Of a DNA stretch of 64,000 nucleotides, positions 26,911 to 36,605 are shown piece after piece (position 1 is the stretch's first letter; each line of letters starts with the position of its first letter). The translations under genes and the position numbers were made by a program. Origin of the DNA: Succiniclasticum ruminis DSM 9236 (GTDB lineage: Bacteria; Bacillota; Negativicutes; Acidaminococcales; Acidaminococcaceae); NCBI RefSeq assembly GCF_900112895.1, contig NZ_FONL01000008.1:1-64000 (forward strand), given 5' to 3'. The notes below the pieces were generated by a model. It had not been told where the DNA came from. It saw only the letters and a program-made list of their open reading frames with translations, and ran no database searches.

Positions 26911-26919
26911 TGTTATAAT
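26911..26919 (+). promoter_or_regulatory. extended -10 promoter of the export genes
   Basis: TGTTATAAT (26911-26919) is an extended -10; TGTTGC at 26891-26896 is a weak -35 with 17 bases between. The leader is about 110 bases. Confidence 0.6.
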
Positions 26920-27036
26920 AAACTGATGTATTGTAGCCTGATGAGAATGCAGGTATTCGCAAACCTTTTGGGTATATTGACAACATTTTTCTGAAGTTTA
27001 TTTTGTTTATTATGCGTACGGATTTCGGGGGTACTT

Positions 27037-28206
27037 ATGAAAAAGTATTTTATGATAGGGCTGGGTATTGTGCTCGCTCTGTCGCTGACCATAATATTGT
27101 ACGGCGCGTGGCTTAATGAACGGGGCGAGTTTCAAATCGCCAAACGTATGAGCGAACGCAGCATGGAACTGCAGGGCTCCCAGGCTTCCGTGCGTTTTAT
27201 CCGCCCCAGAGTTACGCTGAACGCCATCAATTTTTATTCCAAAGACATGGCGGATGCCGTGGCGTTGTCGGATGGGCGCATCATTTCCTGTCTTGCGCCG
27301 AAGGGCAGTTTTGTCCGTAAAGGCGACACCTTGTTTGTGATTGAAAATGAAGAATTGCCGCTGCAGATCCAGCAGGCAGAGGCAAACATTCTCAGTGCGC
27401 AGGCAGAAAAACACGGCAAGGAAAACCAGTATAAGCGGTTTTTGCTGCTGAAACAGAAGGACGCCATCTCTGCCCAGCAATTTGACGATGCGGAAGCGGC
27501 ATACCGGGCTGCGGTGGCGGCCCTTGATGTGGCGGAGGCCAAGCTGGGAAGCCTGCGTATCCAGGAAGCCCGGCAGCGTGTCACCGCTCCATTGGATGGT
27601 CAGGTGCTGCGGTTGTACCGGCAGCCGGGTGCCTATGTGCAGAGCGGAACATCTCTGGCTCTGGTTGGCGATTTCCGCACGCTCTATTTTGCTACGCCGG
27701 TTGACGATAAGATAGCAGGGCACCTGGTACAGGGGCTGGAAGCTGAACTGATTTTCAGCAACAGGGATTTCCAGAAAGCCTATGGCACGAATTATGAGAA
27801 AGGAAACATGGGCAGCGAACAATGCTTTCTTGCGTCTGTTGCGGAAATTACGCCGCCTGTGTCGGAACCGGCTGCCCTGCGCAATGTGATGTGGCAGGCG
27901 GATAACCGCTCCGGTCTGCTGGAACCACAGACCTACGGGCACGTGACCATGCAGGTCCGTACAGGCCGTGAAGCGCTGTCCGTTCCTCTGGACGCTATGG
28001 TAGACAGCAACCACACCCGGGTGTACGTGGCGAAAGAAGATAATACCATTGAAGAAAGAACGGTAAAGACAGGCACTAACGACGGTCAGTTCATCGAAGT
28101 CCTGGAAGGCCTTAAGGAGGGCGAAGTGGTAGTCACTTCAGGCATGGAGGGCCTGAAGGACGGGATGCGGGCGACCGTGAAAGTACAGGGAGGTGGAACG
28201 AAGTGA
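27037..28206 (+). CDS. periplasmic adaptor (HlyD/RND-type membrane fusion protein)
   Basis: A 389-residue membrane fusion protein. An N-terminal signal anchor (5-23) is followed by two lipoyl-type half-motifs (about 74-103 and 181-212) around an alpha-helical hairpin (105-178), a beta-barrel, and a membrane-proximal domain with TSGMEGLKDGM. Such adaptors link an inner-membrane exporter to an outer-membrane channel, in keeping with a diderm cell. It overlaps the next adaptor gene by four bases. No TolC-like gene is in the locus, so a shared channel may be used. Confidence 0.85.
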   Translation: MKKYFMIGLGIVLALSLTIILYGAWLNERGEFQIAKRMSERSMELQGSQASVRFIRPRVTLNAINFYSKDMADAVALSDGRIISCLAPKGSFVRKGDTLFVIENEELPLQIQQAEANILSAQAEKHGKENQYKRFLLLKQKDAISAQQFDDAEAAYRAAVAALDVAEAKLGSLRIQEARQRVTAPLDGQVLRLYRQPGAYVQSGTSLALVGDFRTLYFATPVDDKIAGHLVQGLEAELIFSNRDFQKAYGTNYEKGNMGSEQCFLASVAEITPPVSEPAALRNVMWQADNRSGLLEPQTYGHVTMQVRTGREALSVPLDAMVDSNHTRVYVAKEDNTIEERTVKTGTNDGQFIEVLEGLKEGEVVVTSGMEGLKDGMRATVKVQGGGTK

Positions 28207-29159
28207 GCAACGATAATATCTTCAATCCCAAGGCCCTGGAAAAGCTCCGTTCCCCTGACAAACTGGACAGTATGATCCGGATCACCGGCCCTGTGGGCTG
28301 GATGGGACTGGCAGCGGTGTCCCTGCTTTGTTTTGCCATTGTGCTGTGGTCTATATACGGCTCCTTTACGGAAAAAGCGGAAGGTTACGGGCTGATTGTT
28401 GACTCCGCTGGCGTGGTGAACATTACCCATGCGGCCTCGGGTAAGGTGACAGATGTGTATGTGAAGACCGGCAGCCGCGTGCGGAAGGGCGACTTGGTCG
28501 CCCGCATGGAACAGCCGGAGCAGTCAGCGGATACCCGTATGGCCCAGTACGGAACCGAGCTGGGGACCAGTGACCGGGATGTCCAGAGCCGCGTGTACGA
28601 ATACGATGCAAAACGGTACCAGCAGGCTGCCCGGGAAAATATTTACTCCGATTACGAAGGTATCGTGGGGGAAGTGATGGCTGCGGAAGGACAGCTCATG
28701 GAAGCCGGCAGTCCCATCTGCACGGTGCGTCTGACCCAGGACAGGAATGAGCTGCAGGGTGTCTTCTATATCAGCGTGGACAATGGTAAACGGGTGGAAC
28801 CGGGCATGACCATCCAGCTGGCTCCCAATGGGGTGGATATTACCAAGACCGGCAGCCTGATCGGTGTGGTGAAAAGCGTTTCCCAATATCCTGTTTCCGC
28901 TGAAGGAGTGAAAAAAAGTCTGGGCAACTCCCAACTGGCCCAATACATATTGCAAAAGGACGGCGGCGCGGCGGTGGAAGTGAGGTTTGAACTGGTGAAG
29001 GACGCAGATTCCGAGTCCGGTTATCTGTGGACCTCCGTCGTAGGACGCCATAAACCGGTGACGGCGGGCAGTTATTGCACCGGTTCTGTTGTTATTGAAC
29101 GGCAGCCGCCCATCGAGAAAGTGTTCTATAAGATCAGCCAGTGGCTGAGAAGCCGGTGA
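28203..29159 (+). CDS. NHLM-type bacteriocin secretion protein (HlyD family)
   Basis: A 318-residue HlyD-like protein starting at a GTG inside GTGA, overlapping the preceding stop codon, so it is translationally coupled. It has one membrane helix (about 31-52), a lipoyl-type segment (HAASGKVTDVYVKTGSRVRKGD) and only a short helical part before the barrel region. These features fit the NHLM/NHLP microcin-system adaptor family that works with the two ABC proteins downstream. Two different adaptors in one locus are notable. Confidence 0.85.
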   Translation: MSNDNIFNPKALEKLRSPDKLDSMIRITGPVGWMGLAAVSLLCFAIVLWSIYGSFTEKAEGYGLIVDSAGVVNITHAASGKVTDVYVKTGSRVRKGDLVARMEQPEQSADTRMAQYGTELGTSDRDVQSRVYEYDAKRYQQAARENIYSDYEGIVGEVMAAEGQLMEAGSPICTVRLTQDRNELQGVFYISVDNGKRVEPGMTIQLAPNGVDITKTGSLIGVVKSVSQYPVSAEGVKKSLGNSQLAQYILQKDGGAAVEVRFELVKDADSESGYLWTSVVGRHKPVTAGSYCTGSVVIERQPPIEKVFYKISQWLRSR

Positions 29160-29163
29160 GGAT

Positions 29164-31383
29164 ATGGATACAAGAGAACGGATCCGGCAGTTCTTTGCCG
29201 GAAAAGAGCGCGTGAAGGTGCCGACCGTCCTGCAGATGGAAGCAACGGAATGCGGCGCCGCGTCTCTGGCTATGGTGCTGGCCTATTACGGGCGCTGGCT
29301 GCCGCTGGAGTTTTTGCGGCAGGAGTGCGGTGTGACCCGGGACGGCAGCAATGCGGATAATCTGCTGAAAGCTGCCCGCCGTCAGGGTTGTGTGGCCAAG
29401 GCCTTTGCGGGCCGTAGCGAAGTGCTGCGCAAAAAGGAATTCCCCCTGATCCTGTTCTGGGAATTCAATCATTTTCTGGTTCTGGAAGGTTTTCAGGGGG
29501 ACACCGTGTTCCTGAATGACCCGGCCATGGGGCGGCGCACCGTAACATGGGATGAATTTCTGACTTCCTATACTGGCGTGTACATGAAGATTACGCCGGG
29601 TGAAAGTTTCAAACCCGAAGGGGAACCTTACAGCATCGTGAAAACGGTGGCGGCCAAACTCAGGGAGGATAAGTGGGCGCTTATCTTTCTGATGGTGCTG
29701 GGTCTTTGCATGATCATTCCGGGGCTTGCGATTCCGGTCATGGGGCAGATTTTCATTGACGATGTTTTCTCCCTTAAGCATGCGGACTGGATTGTAAAGC
29801 TGTTAAATGCCATGTTCGGGACCATGATTCTGCTGGGCATCATGACTGCCATGCGGGCTGCGGCGCTGACATACTGGCAGAAAAAACTGACTATTGCGGA
29901 TTCATCCGGCTTTTTCTGGCATGTTCTGCGGCTGCCGGTGACATTTTTCCAGCAACGGTACGCGGCAGACATTGCTTCCCGTATCCAGTTCAATGAATCC
30001 ACGGCAGCGGTGCTGTCCAACCAGGCGGCTACAGCGTTGCTGGATTTGCTGGTGGCGCTGTTTTACCTGTTGTTGTTGTTCCAGTACAGCGTGCCCCTGA
30101 CTCTGATTGGCGTATCCATCAGTATCGTGGATATTTTTGTGTTTTTATATATGCGGCGCCGCCAGACCGACCTGATTATGCGCATCCAGCAGGATGCTTC
30201 CAAGGCCTATGGCGTGCTGATGAGCGGCCTTATGATGGTGGAGAGCATCAAGGCCAACGGCAGCGAAGGGGATCTGTTTGCCAAGTGGGCAGGCTATGCG
30301 GCTAAAGCCACGGTGGCTGCCCAGGAAATGAAACTATGGGCCATGAAAGTAAAATTGCTGCCGTTGCTTCTTGGTGGACTGAATACGGCCCTGATTATGA
30401 CGGTGGGCGGATTTTCCATCATGGAAGGAATCATGACTGCCGGTATTTATATGGCTTTCAATAACCTGATTGTAAAATTCCATGAGCCGGTACAGAAGCT
30501 GCTTTCCCTGGGCAATGTGTTGCAGGACACGGAAATGCAGATGCGGCGTCTTGACGATGTGCGGCGTTATAAAACAGACAGTCTGAACTATCCCGGCGAT
30601 GATCAGGTGATATCGTTTAAAGGCAACCGTCTTTCCGGCGAACTGACACTGAAAGACGTAAACTTTGGCTACAGCCCCCTTGACCCGCCCCTCATCGAGC
30701 ACTTTGATCTCCATCTGGAACCGGGGCGCTGGGCTGCTGTGGTGGGATCTTCCGGCAGCGGCAAGAGCACGCTGGCTAAACTGGTGGCGGGGCTTTACGA
30801 GGAATGGTCCGGAGAGGTGCTGTTTGACGGTGTGAAGCGCCGGGAAATCCCGCGGCCCGTCATTGTGAATTCCCTGGCATCCGTGGATCAGGATGTGTTC
30901 CAGATTACCGGGACAGTACGGGAAAATATTACCATGTTTGATAAATCCGTTCCTTCGGCGGACGTCGTACAGGCTGCCCAGGACGCCTGTATCCATGAGG
31001 ATATTATGAGGCTGCCGGGAGGTTATGAGGCAGAAGTGGCGGAAGGCGGCCTGAATTTCAGCGGCGGTCAGCGGCAGCGTCTGGAAATTGCCCGGGCGCT
31101 GGCCTGCAACCCATCCCTGCTGATTCTTGACGAAGCCACCAGCGCCATCGATCCCATGACGGAACAGAAATGTCTGGAAAACATCCGGCGCAGGGGCTGC
31201 ACCTGCCTGATTGTGGCCCACCGTCTTTCCACCATCCGGGATGCGGATGAGATCATCGTACTGGAACGGGGGAAAGTAGCGGAACGGGGCACTCATCGGG
31301 AACTGATAGCCCATGACGGACCTTACCGCCGTCTCATCGAAGAACGGGACCGGATGGAAGCGGATGAAGAAACGCTGAATTAG
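29164..31383 (+). CDS. NHLP-type ABC exporter with C39 leader peptidase
   Basis: A 739-residue fused peptidase-permease-ATPase. The N-terminal C39 domain has QMEATECGAASLAMVL with the catalytic Cys30, then NHFLVLEG with His103 and NDPAMG with Asp119. A six-helix permease follows, then the ATPase with Walker A GSSGSGKST near residue 530, signature FSGGQRQR and Walker B LLILDEATSAID. It should cut the precursor after its Gly-Gly and export the core across the inner membrane. The start is four bases after the adaptor stop. Confidence 0.94.
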   Translation: MDTRERIRQFFAGKERVKVPTVLQMEATECGAASLAMVLAYYGRWLPLEFLRQECGVTRDGSNADNLLKAARRQGCVAKAFAGRSEVLRKKEFPLILFWEFNHFLVLEGFQGDTVFLNDPAMGRRTVTWDEFLTSYTGVYMKITPGESFKPEGEPYSIVKTVAAKLREDKWALIFLMVLGLCMIIPGLAIPVMGQIFIDDVFSLKHADWIVKLLNAMFGTMILLGIMTAMRAAALTYWQKKLTIADSSGFFWHVLRLPVTFFQQRYAADIASRIQFNESTAAVLSNQAATALLDLLVALFYLLLLFQYSVPLTLIGVSISIVDIFVFLYMRRRQTDLIMRIQQDASKAYGVLMSGLMMVESIKANGSEGDLFAKWAGYAAKATVAAQEMKLWAMKVKLLPLLLGGLNTALIMTVGGFSIMEGIMTAGIYMAFNNLIVKFHEPVQKLLSLGNVLQDTEMQMRRLDDVRRYKTDSLNYPGDDQVISFKGNRLSGELTLKDVNFGYSPLDPPLIEHFDLHLEPGRWAAVVGSSGSGKSTLAKLVAGLYEEWSGEVLFDGVKRREIPRPVIVNSLASVDQDVFQITGTVRENITMFDKSVPSADVVQAAQDACIHEDIMRLPGGYEAEVAEGGLNFSGGQRQRLEIARALACNPSLLILDEATSAIDPMTEQKCLENIRRRGCTCLIVAHRLSTIRDADEIIVLERGKVAERGTHRELIAHDGPYRRLIEERDRMEADEETLN

Positions 31384-31422
31384 GACAAGTCTTATACAAA
31401 TCAGAAAGAAGGAGGAACGCTG

Positions 31423-34143
31423 ATGAAACTCATTGCGGGTGAGCGTTTCCGACTGCATGATGACAATACATATATAAAACTGGTCTCCGGCAAATTGGAG
31501 GCTTATGCCGTTACGCGCAAAAAACAGTCTTTCCGGCAGATATTTCTGACAGAAGTTGCCCCGGGACAGGCTGCTTTCCCTTCTATGGACGAATTCGAAC
31601 AGATCGATGTGCTGGTTTATGCGGTGGAAGACAGCGAACTGACAGAAACATCCCTGCTGGAAATTGCTCCGGAAGAACTGCTGCCATTGATGAGGCAATG
31701 GTTTGCTGCGTTGGTTTCGCTGCCTTGGCTGCGGCTTTTGGCAGACAAGGGCGACGAAGTGCTGCGGAAATGGGCGGATGGCTCTGTTCTGACCGGCCAT
31801 GAGCAGGACAGAGAGAACCTGTTGGCGGATTTTGCGGACAACGAAGGCATTTTCGCCATGTTGTTGGGCGTGCGTTTCAACGCCCAGGACAAGCGTCTTT
31901 CACGGCAGATGGAAAAACGGGCAAAGCAGAAAACACGCCTGGTGGACGATACGATTTCCAAACTGCTTGGTGAAGCAGTTGCTCCGGAAGAAGAAACGGG
32001 CACTGGCAATACTGAGCTTGAAGATGCCGTATTTATTGTGCGTTGCGTTGCCCAGGCGCTGAAGATGCCACACGGCGGGATTCAGATGGCTCCGGAGATG
32101 GTGCGGAAACTGGACCGGCTTGGTTTGTTGCGCCGTCTGATGGAAAAAGGCGGTATGCAGATGCGTCTGGTGCATCTGGAACAGGACTGGTATTCCGGGG
32201 ACAGCGGAGTCCTGTTGGGTTGCTTTGGTGAAAAGAAAGAACTGGCTGCCTTTGTGCCGGAAACACCGGTTCGGTACCGTATGGTGACCCGGGAGCATTC
32301 GGAAGGAATTGTAGTAACAGCAGAAATTGCCAAAGAGGTAGACGCGGATGCATTCCTTTGTTATCCGGGGCTGCCGGATCGTAAACTTTCCATATATGAG
32401 TTCTTGCGTTTTCTGGTGCGGCAGTGCTGGAAACAGGACTGGCGTACGATTCTGGCCGTAAGCCTGGCTGCGGGACTGATTCCGCTGATTACACCGATTG
32501 TAACGGAAACGATCTTCAAAGACATTATTCCTATATTAGACCGGAAAGGACTGGCCACGGTGACCCAGGTTGTCATGGTAGCAGGCTTTACTACAGCGGC
32601 TCTTAACACGGTGCGTTCCGTAGCGCTGCTGCGTCTTTCCACCGCTGCCGACATGAACGTGAAACCGGCTGTTATCAGCCGCGTATTAAGCCTTCCCGTG
32701 AAGTTTTTCCGTACCCTGCAGACCGGTGAACTGGCCAGCCGTATTCTGGGACTGGAACAGGTGATACAATTGATTTCCGAAGAAATCGTCGGCGTTATCT
32801 TCAGCTTTCTTTTTTCTTTCTGGAGTCTGGCGCTGATGTGTTATTACAGCGTGAAGCTGACGGGTATCGCTGTGCTTATCTGGTTTATTTATCTCCTTGC
32901 TGTCTGGCTGATTATGAGTCGTCTTGTACAGGCCCAGCGGAAAATGACCACTGCCAGGAACCGCACCCAGGGTATTTTGCAGGAAATTTTTACCGGCCTG
33001 GTGAAGTTCCGTGTCAGGGGCGCGGAAGAGCAGGCCTATCATCTTTGGGGCGAGCGGTTCTCGGAAGAGTGGAAATGGAATTATCGTTCACGCTGGCTGA
33101 AAAACTATAATACGGTGATTACGGCGGTACAGCCCGTGTTGCTTTCCCTCATCCTGTATTATTTTGCGTTTCGGGAACTGGGCGAGACCATGACCCTGGG
33201 CACGGGAAATGTGATCAGTAGTGCTCTGGGAGCAGGCGAAGCCATGACGGCAGCTACCTTTATTGCGTTCCAGTCTGCTTACACCGCCTTTAATGCATCC
33301 CTGAACGCGGTGATACCGGCGGCCGAGTCTGTCTCTATGGTGAAACCGTTGCTGGAAAACATCCGGCCCATTCTGGACGCAGAACCGGAAAGTTCTGATG
33401 AGAGGCCTGACGCCGAAGTGCTTTCCGGAGCTATCGAAGTCAGGGATCTCCGTTTTGCTTATGATGCTGATTTACCGGAAGTATTAAAGGGGGTCAGCTT
33501 TCGGATCGCAGCGGGGGAACATGTGGCTATTGTTGGCAGATCCGGTTGCGGGAAGTCTACCCTGGTCCGTCTGCTGTTGGGCTTTGAAAAGCCTTTGGGC
33601 GGCGCGGTGTATTATGACGGGCAGAACCTGGCGGAGATAAACGCCGCTTCCGTCCGTGCCCAGCTGGGCGTGGTGCTGCAGAACGGTCAGCTGATGACAG
33701 GCGACATTTACCGGAACATTATCGGCATCAACGACCTTACCCTTGATGACGCCTGGGCTGCGGCGGAAGCGGCAGGCATTGCGGATGACATCCGGGAAAT
33801 GCCCATGCAGATGCAGACCGTTGTCAGCGAAGGCAGTACGAATATTTCCGGCGGTCAGCGGCAGCGTATCCTCATGGCCAGAGCTCTGGCCATGAAGCCG
33901 TCCATCATTATCTGCGACGAAGCGACCAGCGCGCTGGATAACCGGACTCAGGCCATTGTGACAAAGAGTCTTGACCAGCTTAAGGCTACCCGGATTGTGG
34001 TGGCTCACCGCCTTTCCACAATCCGGAACGCAGACCGTATCATTGTGCTGGATGAAGGACGCGTGGCCGAAAGCGGCACCTTTGAGGAACTGGTGAAGCG
34101 GGGAGGCCTTTTTGCCGCCATGGTGAAGCGGCAAATGGCTTGA
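31423..34143 (+). CDS. NHLP-type ABC exporter, second subunit
   Basis: A 906-residue ABC protein with a soluble N-terminal part of about 320 residues lacking the C39 catalytic residues, a permease (about 330-620) and an ATPase with Walker A GRSGCGKST near 704, signature ISGGQRQR and Walker B IIICDEATSALD. This matches the second NHLM exporter family, which is always found with the C39-bearing partner; the two are thought to form a heterodimer. The start follows AAGGAGG. The N-terminal part may bind the leader or a regulator. Confidence 0.9.
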   Translation: MKLIAGERFRLHDDNTYIKLVSGKLEAYAVTRKKQSFRQIFLTEVAPGQAAFPSMDEFEQIDVLVYAVEDSELTETSLLEIAPEELLPLMRQWFAALVSLPWLRLLADKGDEVLRKWADGSVLTGHEQDRENLLADFADNEGIFAMLLGVRFNAQDKRLSRQMEKRAKQKTRLVDDTISKLLGEAVAPEEETGTGNTELEDAVFIVRCVAQALKMPHGGIQMAPEMVRKLDRLGLLRRLMEKGGMQMRLVHLEQDWYSGDSGVLLGCFGEKKELAAFVPETPVRYRMVTREHSEGIVVTAEIAKEVDADAFLCYPGLPDRKLSIYEFLRFLVRQCWKQDWRTILAVSLAAGLIPLITPIVTETIFKDIIPILDRKGLATVTQVVMVAGFTTAALNTVRSVALLRLSTAADMNVKPAVISRVLSLPVKFFRTLQTGELASRILGLEQVIQLISEEIVGVIFSFLFSFWSLALMCYYSVKLTGIAVLIWFIYLLAVWLIMSRLVQAQRKMTTARNRTQGILQEIFTGLVKFRVRGAEEQAYHLWGERFSEEWKWNYRSRWLKNYNTVITAVQPVLLSLILYYFAFRELGETMTLGTGNVISSALGAGEAMTAATFIAFQSAYTAFNASLNAVIPAAESVSMVKPLLENIRPILDAEPESSDERPDAEVLSGAIEVRDLRFAYDADLPEVLKGVSFRIAAGEHVAIVGRSGCGKSTLVRLLLGFEKPLGGAVYYDGQNLAEINAASVRAQLGVVLQNGQLMTGDIYRNIIGINDLTLDDAWAAAEAAGIADDIREMPMQMQTVVSEGSTNISGGQRQRILMARALAMKPSIIICDEATSALDNRTQAIVTKSLDQLKATRIVVAHRLSTIRNADRIIVLDEGRVAESGTFEELVKRGGLFAAMVKRQMA

Positions 34144-34168
34144 CCGATTGGAAAAACAGGAGGAAAGC

Positions 34169-36010
34169 ATGATTGTTCAGGAATTGCCTATGCGGGAGTA
34201 TTATGCTCACCTGCGCCGTCATCCCATACCGGAAATTATGGACGATGCCTGTCTGGCGGCTGTTGCTAACGTGGAAGCGCAGTATGGCAACACGATTACC
34301 CACGGGGCCGGACTGGAAGTGCGGTTGGGGGAGCAGGCCCGTTATGTGGATTACATCATGAACATCGATGTGGAACATATTCCCTTCGTATCCTCCCTCT
34401 GGTATGAAATTGATTATGCAGAGTTTGCCAAAGGCGGACCCATTGAGCCCTGCCTGTTCACCAACCTGGCCCTTGCGGAACACAGCTATTCCGAACTATG
34501 GGACAAAATGCTGCCACCGTTTATGGGGGAACGGAGGGCCCGCCGGTTACGGGCTCCCCTGAACCGGGTGACAGCAGCCCTGCCAAAAGGCGCTTCTATT
34601 AAACAGATTGGCACCATGTCCGGCCGGGGCGAACTTGATATCATGCGCCTGGTTATTATCTTTTCCGTATGGGAATCCGTCTTTGACGGACTGAAGGCTA
34701 TCGGCTGGCAGGGAAGTACAGAAGCCCTGAGGGAAGCACTGGAACCCTGGAAAGAAACAAAAAACGTAGCTGTCAATATCGATCTTGGGGAAGCGGGAGT
34801 GCTGCCCAAGATTGGCATAGAGGTATGCTCCAACTGGCGCCATCCGCTGTTGATGGATAAATTCATAGCGCGTCTGGAGGAAGCCGGGCTGTGCCTTCCT
34901 TCCAAAGGGGAAGCACTGCGGCGCTGGATACGGATCCGGCCCGATGGGGCCCCCTTCATCCAGACCCTGATTGCCTATTTTAAGCTGAATTATAAAGATG
35001 GGCGCATCACGGAGGCAAAGGCCTACCTGGAACAGTCTCCCTACATCCACCATCATTATTTTGACGCATACGACCGGCCTCTGCGCCTGGATATGGAACT
35101 TGCGGGCGGACAGAAGATTCTTCCTGTGGGAAAAGCGCTGGCCCTGATCCGGGAATGCGGACAGAATAGGGTGCGCCATGTACGGCTTACAGGAGGCGTT
35201 GCCGGATATAAAGATATGCCCATTTTGCTGCAGGAGAGCAAAAAACAGGGCGTGGCAACAGAAATCGTAATCAGGGGGCACGTGCAGGAATCCTGGCTTG
35301 CTGCCACGGGTGCCGCGGGAGCGGACGCTTTCCTTGTGGATATGGAAGGTGCTGCGGACGTGGCAGCGCGGACCACGCTGCAATTGTTGCAGAAACTGCG
35401 ATTCAGTAACGTGCGGGCACGCTGGTATATGCATCGGGACAACACAGAAGAGCTGAAGGCAGTTGTTGAAACAGCAGCCGGGCTGGGAGTACAGGAACTT
35501 CTCATTACCGGGGCGAAACCGCAGGACGGAAACAAAATGAAAGCGCAACTTCCGGATTGGGCACAGATGGAAGCGGCAGCTGCGTTTATCAGGGAATACG
35601 AAGGGAGTAATGGGGTAGAGGACATACTGTTGCAGGATAAGAAGATGCATCTCACGGTGGAATCCTGTTTCTCACAGTTTCGGGCCTTTATGGGCGGCAC
35701 AGATGCCAGGTATAATGACAATCAGGGTATCGGGCGCGGCTGTGAGGCTGGCCGGTCTTTCTTTGCAGTGGCAGCGGACGGGAGTTTTACACCCTGCCTG
35801 TACATGGAGAAGAATGCCGAAACGCCGTCGACCGGTTACTGTAATACAGAAAACATCGTTGACTTTTGGGAAAAATCTTCTGTTCTCGGGACATTGCGCT
35901 GTTCCGGAGAAGGAATCAGTGAATGCGCAAATTGTTGTTTCCAACGCCGTTGCCTGCATTGCCAGGCCTTGGGGAAGGATATCTCGTGCCCGGTGTACCA
36001 TGCACTGTGA
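34169..36010 (+). CDS. SPASM-ended protein with cluster-less radical-SAM-like fold
   Basis: A 613-residue protein of unclear function. Residues 1-295 form a domain that I do not recognise (with YFKLNYKDGRITEAKAYL at its end). Residues from about 304 follow a radical SAM pattern: PLRLDMEL, then ALALIRECGQNRVRHVRLTGG, but the CX3CX2C segment is absent; only one Cys (330) lies between 300 and 345, and GGEP is replaced by GGVAG. The C-terminal SPASM-like part keeps many Cys (525, 543, 558, 578, 586, 589, 590, 595, 598, 607). The ATG at 34169 follows AGGAGG; a TTG seven codons earlier is rejected. It may be a scaffold or leader-binding partner of the active enzymes. Confidence 0.7.
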   Translation: MIVQELPMREYYAHLRRHPIPEIMDDACLAAVANVEAQYGNTITHGAGLEVRLGEQARYVDYIMNIDVEHIPFVSSLWYEIDYAEFAKGGPIEPCLFTNLALAEHSYSELWDKMLPPFMGERRARRLRAPLNRVTAALPKGASIKQIGTMSGRGELDIMRLVIIFSVWESVFDGLKAIGWQGSTEALREALEPWKETKNVAVNIDLGEAGVLPKIGIEVCSNWRHPLLMDKFIARLEEAGLCLPSKGEALRRWIRIRPDGAPFIQTLIAYFKLNYKDGRITEAKAYLEQSPYIHHHYFDAYDRPLRLDMELAGGQKILPVGKALALIRECGQNRVRHVRLTGGVAGYKDMPILLQESKKQGVATEIVIRGHVQESWLAATGAAGADAFLVDMEGAADVAARTTLQLLQKLRFSNVRARWYMHRDNTEELKAVVETAAGLGVQELLITGAKPQDGNKMKAQLPDWAQMEAAAAFIREYEGSNGVEDILLQDKKMHLTVESCFSQFRAFMGGTDARYNDNQGIGRGCEAGRSFFAVAADGSFTPCLYMEKNAETPSTGYCNTENIVDFWEKSSVLGTLRCSGEGISECANCCFQRRCLHCQALGKDISCPVYHAL

Positions 36011-36044
36011 TGATGATTCCTTCAGGTGAAGAAGGAGCGATTAT

Positions 36045-36512
36045 ATGAGTCAATCCGGTTTTTTCAGTTATCTCTACAGAACCTTTTTTACCTTTAGCGG
36101 AAGGCTGAACCGTAAACCGTATATTATGCGTTCCCTGGTGGCGATTTTCCTGCCTGTGATACTTGCCTTCGTATTGTTTTATCTGTTCGCGGGCGGGTTA
36201 AAGCCGGGGCAGGAATATCTGCATAAAGACCTGCTCTGGCTTCATGTGACTGTGCATTCGCTGTTGATTATACTTGCTATTTTCATGGGCTTTTCGCTGG
36301 GGGTACGCCGGTGTCATGACCTTGATAAAAGCGGTTGGTGGCTTCTGTTAGGCGCCGTTCCCTACATCAACATTGCCTGGGGGCTGTACCTGGCATGCAA
36401 GCGGGGGACTGTCGGACCGAATCGGTATGGCGACGATCCCATCCGTGATGATTATGAAAGGATGGAAGATATTGCGGAAAGCCTGCGGGAGAAACACGGG
36501 ACTCTGAAATAA
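36045..36512 (+). CDS. DUF805 family membrane protein
   Basis: A 155-residue protein with the DUF805 pattern: FFTFSGRLNRKPYIMRSL at the start, about three membrane helices, LGVRRCHDLDKSGWWLLLGAVP, and YLACKRGTVGPNRYGDDP at the end. The function of this family is unknown. It begins 35 bases after the last RiPP gene and could be co-transcribed with it, but it is common in bacteria outside such loci. Confidence 0.88.
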   Translation: MSQSGFFSYLYRTFFTFSGRLNRKPYIMRSLVAIFLPVILAFVLFYLFAGGLKPGQEYLHKDLLWLHVTVHSLLIILAIFMGFSLGVRRCHDLDKSGWWLLLGAVPYINIAWGLYLACKRGTVGPNRYGDDPIRDDYERMEDIAESLREKHGTLK

Positions 36513-36605
36513 TGATGCGGTGAAGACATGTTATATGGATATGTACGCGTTTCATAATTAGAAACATTGACTGTTCCGCATATTGTGATATAAGGAGGCG
36601 AGGTC

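Larger units (their letters stand above)
22733..36010 (+). other. RiPP biosynthesis and export locus, Nif11-leader/NHLP type
   Basis: Seven genes in one direction encode a radical SAM/SPASM enzyme, a Nif11-like precursor, a B12-type radical SAM RiPP maturase, two adaptor proteins, two NHLP-type ABC exporters (one with C39 peptidase) and a SPASM-ended protein with a degenerate radical SAM fold. Separate promoters precede the precursor and the export genes. It is a complete make-process-export system for one peptide; no immunity or regulator gene is evident. Confidence 0.85.
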
